Assembly: GCA_040904405.1 (NCBI GenBank)
Contig: JBBDTK010000073.1
Coordinates: forward strand, 1-6,802
Direction of reading: 5' to 3'
DNA: 6,802 bases
Source: VRUE01 sp040904405
GTDB taxonomy: Bacteria; Actinomycetota; Thermoleophilia; Solirubrobacterales; 70-9
Made by a program: the position numbers and the translations under genes. This document shows positions 1-6,025 of the stretch, one piece after another (positions within the stretch are counted from its first letter, which is position 1; each line of letters starts with the position of its first letter). The notes below the pieces were generated by a model. The model did not search any database. It saw only the letters and a list, made by a program, of their open reading frames with translations, and had not been told where the DNA came from.

Positions 1-94
1 GGCACCCCGTGAAGCTACGAATCGGCCCAGACGGAACCAACCGGATACGCATCAGCCGCCTAGGCCGCGCCCGGGAGGCATCCGAGGCCCGGTC

Positions 95-100
95 CAGAAT
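95..100 (+). promoter_or_regulatory. Weak -10-like hexamer upstream of ruvC
   Basis: The hexamer CAGAAT matches four of six positions of the TATAAT consensus and ends 8 nt before the ruvC ATG. No convincing -35 element lies at the usual distance, and no purine-rich ribosome binding site lies directly before the ATG; the nearest GGGAGG is more than 30 nt upstream. If this hexamer is active, the ruvC transcript would be leaderless or nearly so, which is common in Actinomycetota. The rest of positions 1-108 holds no gene I can support. This is a weak guess from pattern only. Confidence 0.2.
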
Positions 101-108
101 CAATCCCC

Positions 109-609
109 ATGCAAGTCGTGATGGGGATCGACCCCGGCGCCGCCAACCTCGGCTTCGGCATCGTCCGGGTCGAGGGCAACCGCATGGTCGCGCTCGACGG
201 CGGCGTGGTCGAGACCGCCGCCGGGGCGCCGATGGAGCGCCGCCTGCAGCAGATCCACGGCGAGCTGGCCCAGCTGATCGCCTGGCACGAGCCGGCGGCG
301 CTGGCGATCGAGGACGTCTTCTTCGGCAAGAACGTGCGCACCGCGATGGCGGTCGGCCAGGCCAGCGGCGTGACGATGCTGGCCGCGGCGCAGGCCGGGG
401 TCGCCTGCTTCGCCTACACGCCGCAGGCGATCAAGATGGCGGTCTGCGGCTTCGGCGCGGCGGGCAAGGGCCAGGTCCAGCGCATGGTCGGCACCCTGCT
501 CGGCCTGCCCGAGCCGCCCCATCCCGACCACGCCGCCGACGCGCTCGCGGTGGCGATCTGCCACGGCGGCGGCGTCGGCCGCCGCGAGGCGCTGGAGGCG
601 GTCGGATGA
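109..609 (+). CDS. ruvC: Crossover junction endodeoxyribonuclease RuvC
   Basis: This is the Holliday junction resolvase, an RNase H-fold endonuclease that works as a dimer and cuts symmetric strands of four-way DNA junctions during recombinational repair, together with RuvAB. It has 166 residues, a normal length for the family. The start of the fold, GIDPG (residues 6-10), carries the first catalytic Asp (D8). The second acidic residue is E68 in A-I-E-D, followed by the conserved FFGKN (71-75). The C-terminal motif is HAADALA (141-147) with D144. Aligned on AADALA, the third metal-site position is H141 where E. coli has Asp138; a His there is known in Thermus thermophilus RuvC, so activity is expected. 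I chose the ATG at 109, but GTG 118 or ATG 121 would also leave the GIDPG motif intact. The stop overlaps the ruvA start by 4 bp. Only about three codons end in A or T. Confidence 0.97.
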   Translation: MQVVMGIDPGAANLGFGIVRVEGNRMVALDGGVVETAAGAPMERRLQQIHGELAQLIAWHEPAALAIEDVFFGKNVRTAMAVGQASGVTMLAAAQAGVACFAYTPQAIKMAVCGFGAAGKGQVQRMVGTLLGLPEPPHPDHAADALAVAICHGGGVGRREALEAVG

Positions 610-1199
610 TCGCCGCCGTGCGCGGCGAGGTGATGGTGCGCCGTCCCGACCACGTCGTGATCGACGCCGGCGGGGTCGGCTACCGGCTCGCCGTCTCGGC
701 CGAGACGCTGAAGGCGGTTCCGGCGACCGGGCGCGAGGCCTTCCTGCACGCCGAGCTGGTCGCCCGCGAGGACTCCCTGGCGCTCTTCGGCTTCGCCTCC
801 GAGGAGGAGCGCGACCTCTTCGGCCAGCTGGTCTCGGTCAGCGGCGTCGGCCCGAAGGTGGCGATCTCGGTCCTCTCCGGCGGCCCCGCGCGCGAGCTGC
901 TGCGGGCGATCGCCGCCGGCGACGCCAAACGCTTCCAGGCGGCCCCCGGGATCGGCAAGCGCACCGCCGAGCGGATCATCGTCGAGCTGCGCGAGAAGGT
1001 CGCCGAGGGCCTCGAGCAGGAGGTCGCGCTGGCGGCGGTCGAGGGCGGCGACGCCCGCGCCCTCGCCCGCGACGGGCTGGTCAACCTCGGCTACGCGCCG
1101 CTGGAGGCCGAGCAGCTGCTCGACGGCCTCGACAGCGGTGACGCCGAGCAGCTGATCGCGACCGCCCTGCGCAAGGCCGGCAGCGGCAGGGCGGCATGA
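606..1199 (+). CDS. ruvA: Holliday junction branch-migration subunit RuvA
   Basis: RuvA binds four-way junctions as a tetramer, holds them in the open square form and loads the RuvB motor. The 197-residue length is typical. Domain I (about residues 1-63) is the OB-like fold, with the G-G-V-G-Y signature at 22-26 and the acidic pin residues E55 and D56, which fall at the same positions as in E. coli. Domain II has two helix-hairpin-helix DNA-binding motifs, SGVGPK (79-84) and PGIGKR (114-119), the latter followed by TAERIIVEL. An acidic, Ala-rich linker (about 133-150) leads to the small domain III (about 152-190), which contacts RuvB. The ATG at 606 overlaps the ruvC stop (ATGA), and GGAGG at 594-598 is a good ribosome binding site 7 nt upstream. 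The reading frame stays open far upstream through ruvC, but the ATGA overlap, binding site and family N-terminus fix this start. Confidence 0.97.
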   Translation: MIAAVRGEVMVRRPDHVVIDAGGVGYRLAVSAETLKAVPATGREAFLHAELVAREDSLALFGFASEEERDLFGQLVSVSGVGPKVAISVLSGGPARELLRAIAAGDAKRFQAAPGIGKRTAERIIVELREKVAEGLEQEVALAAVEGGDARALARDGLVNLGYAPLEAEQLLDGLDSGDAEQLIATALRKAGSGRAA

Positions 1200-2269
1200 G
1201 CCGCGAGCCGATCCGCACCCCGGGGATCGACGGCGAGCCGATCCCGGTCGACGCCGAGGTCCGCGTCCACGACGCCCGCGCCGACGTCCCCGACGAGGAC
1301 CTCGACCGCTCGCTGCGGCCGGCGAGGCTGGCCGACTTCGTCAACCAGGAGCAGGCGACCGGGCAGCTGGCGATCTTCCTCGAGGCGGCGCGCCGGCGCG
1401 GCGAGCCACTCGACCACGTCCTGCTCGCCGGCCCACCGGGGCTGGGCAAGACCTCGCTCGCCCACATCGTCGCTGCCGAGATGGAGGTGCCGCTGGTGCA
1501 GACCGCCGGGCCGGCGCTGGAGCGCAAGGCCGACGTCGCCTCCTTCCTCACCGCGCTGGAGCCGGGCAGCGTCTTCTTCATCGACGAGATCCACCGCCTC
1601 GGCCGCGCGGTCGAGGAGACGCTCTACCCGGCGATGGAGGACGGGGAGCTGCCGGTGGTGCTGGGCCAGGGGGCCGGCGCCCGCACTGTGACCCTGCCGC
1701 TGCCGCCCTTCACCCTGGTCGGCGCGACCACGCGCGCCGGCCTGCTGACCACGCCGCTGCGCGACCGCTTCGGCGTCTGCCACCGGCTCGAGCACTACAG
1801 CGCCGAGCACCTGGCCGAGATCGTCGAACGCTCGGCCGGGATCCTCGAGGTCGAGATCGACGCCGCCGGAGCGCGCGCGATCGCCTCCCGCTCGCGCGGC
1901 ACGCCGCGGGTCGCCAACCGGCTGCTGAAGCGGGTCCGCGACTTCGCCCAGGTCAAGGGCCGCGGCACGGTCGACGCCGATGTCGCCGCGGCCGGGCTGG
2001 AGATGCTCGAGGTCGACGCCGGCGGCCTCGACCGCAGCGACCGGATGCTGCTCGACACGGTCGCCAGCAAGTTCGGCGGCGGCCCGGTCGGCCTCTCGAC
2101 CCTGGCGGTGGCGATCGGCGAGGAGCAGGACACGATCGAGGACGTGCTCGAGCCATATCTCCTGCAACAGGGGCTCTTGAAGCGCACCCCGCGGGGGCGG
2201 GTGCTGACCGAGCGGGCCTACGAGCACCTCGGCCTGCCGGTCCCCGAGCGAGCGCACAGCCTGTTCTGA
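1196..2269 (+). CDS. ruvB: Holliday junction branch-migration ATPase RuvB
   Basis: RuvB is the hexameric AAA+ motor that pumps DNA through the RuvA-bound junction. The protein has 357 residues. Walker A is GPPGLGKT (79-86, Lys85) and Walker B is FFIDE (127-131, Asp130). Sensor 1 lies in GATTR (176-180). The predicted arginine finger is R191 in LRDRFG, matching E. coli R174 by a constant 17-residue offset. The sensor 2 region is RGTPRVANRLLKRVRDFA. A C-terminal winged-helix DNA-binding domain follows, with GGPVGLSTLA and a final LTERAYEHLG. The N-terminus is about 17 residues longer than in E. coli and acidic. The usual F-I-G-Q at the start of the ATPase core reads F-V-N-Q here (48-51). The start overlaps the ruvA stop by 4 bp (ATGA) with only a weak AGGG before it, so translation is probably coupled to ruvA. 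Confidence 0.98.
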   Translation: MSREPIRTPGIDGEPIPVDAEVRVHDARADVPDEDLDRSLRPARLADFVNQEQATGQLAIFLEAARRRGEPLDHVLLAGPPGLGKTSLAHIVAAEMEVPLVQTAGPALERKADVASFLTALEPGSVFFIDEIHRLGRAVEETLYPAMEDGELPVVLGQGAGARTVTLPLPPFTLVGATTRAGLLTTPLRDRFGVCHRLEHYSAEHLAEIVERSAGILEVEIDAAGARAIASRSRGTPRVANRLLKRVRDFAQVKGRGTVDADVAAAGLEMLEVDAGGLDRSDRMLLDTVASKFGGGPVGLSTLAVAIGEEQDTIEDVLEPYLLQQGLLKRTPRGRVLTERAYEHLGLPVPERAHSLF

Positions 2270-2281
2270 GCGGACTCTCAG

Positions 2282-2287
2282 TAGCCT
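2282..2287 (+). promoter_or_regulatory. Candidate -10 hexamer before the zinc-ribbon/PAS gene
   Basis: In the 26-bp gap after ruvB, TAGCCT fits the loose actinobacterial TAnnnT pattern and ends 8 nt before the ATG at 2296. Between them lies only a G-run directly against the start codon, which is a poor ribosome binding site. A leaderless or very short-leader transcript for the PAS/secDF part of the cluster is possible. No clear -35 is seen, and read-through from ruvCAB is equally likely. Confidence 0.2.
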
Positions 2288-2295
2288 GTCGGGGG

Positions 2296-2751
2296 ATGCC
2301 TTTCTTCATCTGCCCCAACTGCGGGAACCGGGAGCTGAGCTCGGACCGCACAGCCGGTTTCAGCAGCCGCCCCAAGGGCTGCTCGAAATGCGGTTTCGGC
2401 TTCGTCTTCGAGCTGCTCGACGACTACTACCCGGCCCCGAACGCGGCCTTCTTCGTCTGCGACCGCCAGGCCCGGGTGATCGACGCCGGCCGCGGCAGCT
2501 TCGAGCTCACCGGCCTCACCGACGAGGACGTGATCGGGCGCCCGGTCAAAGACGTGCTCGGGCTGCAGTGGCGCCAGGACGGCGAGAACGGCGACCCGAT
2601 CGACATCTCGCTCGAGTGGGGCGTGCGCTCGCTCGGCAAGAAGGTCTCGGTCAACGCCGAGGGCGACCTGCCGGCGGAAGCGGTCGCCGACGTCTTCCCG
2701 GCCTACGACGACGACGGCGGCCTGCTGATCGTCCTCACCCCCGAGGGCTGA
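2296..2751 (+). CDS. Zinc-ribbon plus PAS-like domain protein
   Basis: I do not recognise this 151-residue protein as a named family. The N-terminus shows a four-cysteine zinc ribbon: CPNC (C6, C9) and CSKC (C29, C32), the second pair followed by the GFGF turn typical of such knuckles. From about residue 44 to the end the pattern is that of one PAS sensor domain: P-A-P-N-A-A-F-F-V-C-D, then T-G-L-T-D-E-D-V-I-G-R-P-V-K-D-V-L-G-L (74-92), and a final hydrophobic strand, G-L-L-I-V-L. No kinase, cyclase, helix-turn-helix or membrane segment is present, so it is probably a soluble cytosolic sensor or adaptor acting through protein contacts. It lies between ruvB and secDF, where yajC sits in many bacteria, and ends 4 bp before the secDF start, whose ribosome binding site lies inside its last codons. 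Cys54 in the PAS core is a possible redox residue. Ligand and role are unknown. Confidence 0.85.
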   Translation: MPFFICPNCGNRELSSDRTAGFSSRPKGCSKCGFGFVFELLDDYYPAPNAAFFVCDRQARVIDAGRGSFELTGLTDEDVIGRPVKDVLGLQWRQDGENGDPIDISLEWGVRSLGKKVSVNAEGDLPAEAVADVFPAYDDDGGLLIVLTPEG

Positions 2752-2755
2752 GCGA

Positions 2756-5701
2756 GTGGGACGCCGCCGTCTCAACATCTTCGTCCTGCTCTTCGTCCTC
2801 GGCCTGATCGCGGTCTCGGGGTTCATCGTCTCCAGCACCGCGACCAAGCTCGGGCTCGACCTCAAAGGCGGGGTCGAACTGGTCTACCAGGGGACCCCGA
2901 CCGGCGAGGTCACGGAGGTCAAAGGCGAGGACATCGAACGCTCGATCGAGATCATCCGCGAGCGGATCGACAAACTCGGCGTCGCCGAGCCGGAGGTCTC
3001 GCGCCTCGGCACCACCGAGATCGCCGTCGCCCTGCCGGACGTGACCAACGCCGAGCGGGCGATCGACCAGGTCGGCACCACCGCGCAGCTCTTCTTCTAC
3101 GACTGGGAACCGAACCTGATCGGACGCGAGAAGACGCTCGGCGGCAACCCCGGGCGCGAACCGCCGGCGCGGCTGAGCGCGGAAGTCAGCGAAGAATGGC
3201 AGGCCGCCGGCCGTCCCGTCTCCCAGCCGAAGAACGGTCAGCTCGCGGGCGTCGGAGCGTTCCCGACGGCCTACGGCGCCGTTCTGCTCGCCGCCGAACA
3301 GGAGCCCGATCCCGAGTGCGCGAACTGCTCGACTACCAAACCGCGCTACTACCTCTTCGAAGGCCCCGAGCCGCGCAAACTGATCGCCGGGCCGGAGTTC
3401 GCCGAGAAGGACCTCTTCATCTCCGCCACCGGGGAAAGACGGCAGAAAAAGCCAGACTGCAAAGACGTTCAGACCGGCGACTGCCAAGAAATCCTCACTG
3501 TGCCGCCAGGGACGATCGTCGCCTCAGAGCAGCCCTCCGACAGCAACGGCAAAGTGATTGCGGGGATCGAGAACGCCGGCTGGCTCGCGCTCAAAGACAA
3601 CCCGGCCCTCTCCGGCACCGACATCACCGATCCGCGGCAGGAATTCGACGAACTTCAGCAGCCCAACGTCACCTTCGGCTTCACCGACGAGGGTCGCGAC
3701 GCGTTTCAGCAGGTGACCCGCAGGATCGCGCAGCGGGGACAGGCGCGGGCGATCGGGCCCGCCTCCGAAGAACAGGCGCAGGAACTCTCCGGCCGCTTCG
3801 CGGTCGTGCTCGACAACGAAATCAAGACGGCGCCGATCATCGACTTCACCGAGAACCCCGACGGGATCGACGGCCGCACCGGCGCCCAGATCTCCGGCGG
3901 ATTCAACAGCATCACCGAAGCGCAGGACCTGGCCACCTTCCTGCAGATCGGCGCCCTGCCGATCAACCTGAAGCTGATCAGCCAGACCCAGGTCTCGGCG
4001 ACGCTGGGCGAACAGGCGCTCGAGGAGGGCCTGCGGGCGATGGTCGTCGGCCTGATCCTGGTGATCCTCTTCCTCGTCGTCTACTACCGCCTGCTCGGCC
4101 TGGTCGCGATCCTCGGCCTCGCCGTCTACGGACTTGTCTTCTTCGCCATGATCAAGATGATCCCGGTGACGATGACCCTGCCCGGCATCGCCGGGCTGAT
4201 CCTCACGATCGGGGTCGCGGCGGACTCCAACGTCGTCATCTTCGAGCGGATCAAGGAGGAGGTGCGGGCCGGGCGCGGCCTCGGCCAGGCGATCGCCGTC
4301 GGCTACCGGCGGGGGATCGGGACGATCATCGACGCCAACGTCATCACGCTGCTCACCGCCTTCATCCTCTTCGTGCTGGCGACGGCGGGCGTCAAGGGCT
4401 TCGCCTTCACCCTCGGCGTCGGCACGATCGTCTCGCTGTTCACCGCGGTGGTCTTCACCCAGGCTCTGCTCGGCACCTTCGGCCGCGGCCGCGTGCTGAC
4501 CTCGGCCCGCTTCCTCGGCGCCGGCGAGCAGAAGGTCAAATGGCGCTTCGACTTCGTCGGCGCAAGCAAATGGTTCTTCTCGATCTCCGGCGCGATCCTC
4601 GTCATCGGCGCCCTCTCGCTGGCCGGCAACCAACTCAACCTGGGGATCGACTTCGAGTCGGGCACCAGGCTCAACTTCTCGCCCGAGCAGAGCGCGTCGG
4701 TCGACCAGGTTCGGGCGGAGCTGGCCGGGCTGGGGCTGGCCGAGGCCGAGATCCAGGAAACCGACAACCCGCAGTTCGGCTCCGGGTTCCAGCTCCAGGC
4801 GGAGGAGCTGCAGCCCGGCGGCGTCGCCGAGGTGCGGGGCGCGCTGGCGACCCAGTTCGGGATCCAGCCGGGCAGCTTCGAAAGTACCAGCGTCGGGCCG
4901 ACCTTCGGCGCCCAGGTGGCGCGCAGCGCCGTGCTCGCGGTGATCTTCTCGCTGCTGCTGATCTCGGCCTACGTCGCCTTCCGCTTCGAGGCGAAGTACG
5001 CGGTGCCGGTGATGATCGCGGTCGCCCACGACCTGCTGATCACGGCGGGGATCTACTCGCTGGCCGATCGCGAGGTGACCAGCGCCACCGTGGCAGCGCT
5101 GCTGACGATCCTCGGCTACTCGTTATACGACTGCGTGATCGTCTTCGACCGGATCCGCGAGAACGTGCCACGGATGCCGCGAGCGACGTTCTCGCAGATC
5201 GTCAATCGCTCGATGAGCGAGGTCCTGACCCGCTCGCTGATCACCGGCCTCTCGGCCGTCTTCCTGGTCACGATGCTGCTGGTCTTCGGCGGCGCCACCC
5301 TCCAGGACTTCGCCTTCGCGATGATGATCGGGCTCTTCTCGGGCACCTACTCGTCGATCTTCATCGCCGGCCCGGTGCTCAACGCCTGGAAGGAACGCGA
5401 GCCCGGCTTCGTGCGCCGCCGCGAGCAGATCGCCGCCTCGGTCGGCAGGGTCCCGGCCTTCGCCGACGAGATCGAGCTGGCGCGAATCGACGCCGACGCA
5501 CGTGCGGACGCCGAGCGCGAGCAGAAGCTCGCCCCGGTCGCCGTGGCGGAGCCGCCGCCGGCGGTCGAGAGCGACGGCGGCGACCCGGCGACCAACGGAG
5601 AGCCGCCCGCCGCCGATCCGGAGTCGGCCGAGCGCCGCGAGCGCAACGCGCGCCGCCGCGAACGCCGGCAGAAACGACGCAAACACGGGAGGAATCGCTA
5701 G
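2756..5701 (+). CDS. secDF: Fused protein translocase subunit SecDF
   Basis: SecDF is the RND-type membrane partner of SecYEG that uses the proton gradient to help pull preproteins across the membrane. The SecD half has TM1 (about residues 7-25), LGLDLKGG (32-39), a large extracytoplasmic P1 region (about 45-420), then five membrane helices with the D4 motif G-V-A-A-D-S-N (486-492; D490 is the expected proton-relay Asp). The SecF half begins near residue 595, with G-I-D-F (630-633), a P4 domain, VGP (713-715), HD (758-759), G-Y-S-L-Y-D (787-792) and F-D-R-I-R-E-N (797-803). About 12 helices are expected in all. After the last helix comes a cytosolic tail of about 100 residues, acidic and Pro-rich, then strongly Arg-rich. 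The GTG start has GAGGG (2743-2747) 8 nt upstream and gives a short basic N-terminus before TM1. The reading frame is continuous, so this is a true fusion. P1 carries C188, C191, C235 and C243. Confidence 0.95.
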   Translation: MGRRRLNIFVLLFVLGLIAVSGFIVSSTATKLGLDLKGGVELVYQGTPTGEVTEVKGEDIERSIEIIRERIDKLGVAEPEVSRLGTTEIAVALPDVTNAERAIDQVGTTAQLFFYDWEPNLIGREKTLGGNPGREPPARLSAEVSEEWQAAGRPVSQPKNGQLAGVGAFPTAYGAVLLAAEQEPDPECANCSTTKPRYYLFEGPEPRKLIAGPEFAEKDLFISATGERRQKKPDCKDVQTGDCQEILTVPPGTIVASEQPSDSNGKVIAGIENAGWLALKDNPALSGTDITDPRQEFDELQQPNVTFGFTDEGRDAFQQVTRRIAQRGQARAIGPASEEQAQELSGRFAVVLDNEIKTAPIIDFTENPDGIDGRTGAQISGGFNSITEAQDLATFLQIGALPINLKLISQTQVSATLGEQALEEGLRAMVVGLILVILFLVVYYRLLGLVAILGLAVYGLVFFAMIKMIPVTMTLPGIAGLILTIGVAADSNVVIFERIKEEVRAGRGLGQAIAVGYRRGIGTIIDANVITLLTAFILFVLATAGVKGFAFTLGVGTIVSLFTAVVFTQALLGTFGRGRVLTSARFLGAGEQKVKWRFDFVGASKWFFSISGAILVIGALSLAGNQLNLGIDFESGTRLNFSPEQSASVDQVRAELAGLGLAEAEIQETDNPQFGSGFQLQAEELQPGGVAEVRGALATQFGIQPGSFESTSVGPTFGAQVARSAVLAVIFSLLLISAYVAFRFEAKYAVPVMIAVAHDLLITAGIYSLADREVTSATVAALLTILGYSLYDCVIVFDRIRENVPRMPRATFSQIVNRSMSEVLTRSLITGLSAVFLVTMLLVFGGATLQDFAFAMMIGLFSGTYSSIFIAGPVLNAWKEREPGFVRRREQIAASVGRVPAFADEIELARIDADARADAEREQKLAPVAVAEPPPAVESDGGDPATNGEPPAADPESAERRERNARRRERRQKRRKHGRNR

Positions 5702-5703
5702 CG

Positions 5704-5985
5704 ATGGCTTTGATCGTCTGGTTCACGATGGGGATCGCCCTCTGGCACTTCACCGTCTTCCTGCCCGACCGCTTCTGGCAGGGGATCATCGGCGCCCTGC
5801 TCGGCGCGGCGACCGGCGCGATCCTCTTCGGCGCGATCTTCCAGGCGATCCTCGGCAAGGGGCTGGGGGAGACCGACCTGGCGACGGCGCTGCTGGCGGT
5901 GCCCGGGACGGCGATCGGCCTTGCCGTCATCTGGGCGATCGGAGTGCGCCAGGAAGCCGCTGCCGATGCCAGCGCATCCCAGTAA
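5704..5985 (+). CDS. Small three-helix membrane protein, function unknown
   Basis: The product has 93 residues with three predicted membrane segments: about 3-20, 27-50 and 59-80. The middle one is rich in small residues (G-A-L-L-G-A-A-T-G-A), which suggests tight helix packing. The C-terminus is a short polar tail, and there is no signal-peptidase site or catalytic motif. The Gly-rich three-helix layout vaguely recalls the GlsB/YeaQ/YmgE family, but the match is too weak for a name. The ATG lies 2 bp after the secDF stop and has a strong ribosome binding site, GGGAGGA (5687-5693), 10 nt upstream within the end of secDF, so the two genes are very likely cotranscribed. In Bacillus subtilis a small membrane-protein gene (yrvD) also lies between secDF and recJ; that is a positional parallel, not proven homology. 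The last codons (A-S-Q-stop) contain one copy of a repeated 10-bp word that is also part of the inverted repeat downstream. Confidence 0.8.
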   Translation: MALIVWFTMGIALWHFTVFLPDRFWQGIIGALLGAATGAILFGAIFQAILGKGLGETDLATALLAVPGTAIGLAVIWAIGVRQEAAADASASQ

Positions 5986-6003
5986 ACCCAGCCCATCCCA
6001 GTA
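5975..6003 (+). repeat. 10-bp direct repeat CATCCCAGTA, two copies
   Basis: CATCCCAGTA occurs at 5975-5984 and again at 5994-6003, with start positions 19 bp apart. The first copy encodes the last residues and most of the stop codon of the membrane-protein gene. The second is inside the left arm of the large inverted repeat. A third copy lies inverted in the right arm (6086-6095 region, TACTGGGATG from 6087). The duplication at the very end of a gene suggests that this repeat has spread or slipped locally. Confidence 0.8.
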
Positions 6004-6025
6004 GGGGTTTCACTTAACTTTTTTT
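5984..6025 (+). terminator. Possible intrinsic terminator after the secDF cluster
   Basis: AAACCC (5984-5989) can pair with GGGTTT (6005-6010) to form a 6-bp stem with a 15-nt loop; after CACTTAAC comes a run of seven T (6019-6025). This is a weak intrinsic-terminator layout because the T-run starts 8 nt after the stem and half the stem is A-T. The mirror half on the - strand also shows a T7 run (complement of 6061-6067) preceded by the same arm, but lacks the GGGTTT partner. The full 25-bp hairpin is not followed by a T-tract on either strand. The position, right after the last gene of the cluster and before recJ, supports a terminator role. Confidence 0.4.

Noticed and set aside
1..12. Possible last codons of an upstream gene (G-T-P then TGA)
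   Set aside because: Four codons are too few to identify a gene; a stop this early could be chance.
9..608. Open reading frame upstream of ruvA, in phase with it, which would give a 396-residue protein
   Set aside because: It overlaps all of ruvC, encodes low-complexity Arg/Gly/Ala sequence, and the ATGA overlap plus GGAGG site fix the ruvA start at 606. It is a by-product of high GC.
1091..2257. Antisense open frame of about 390 codons within ruvB
   Set aside because: Low-complexity translation opposite a fully conserved RuvB; no start context or family features.
3524..5029. Antisense open frame of about 500 codons within secDF
   Set aside because: Asp/Gln/Arg-rich low complexity, antisense to a clear gene; typical of high-GC antisense frames.
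3196..5703. Very long open frame on the + strand overlapping secDF in another phase and running into the small membrane-protein gene
   Set aside because: The translation is Arg/Ala/Asp-rich low complexity. Only its last part (from 5704) is a plausible protein, with its own ribosome binding site.
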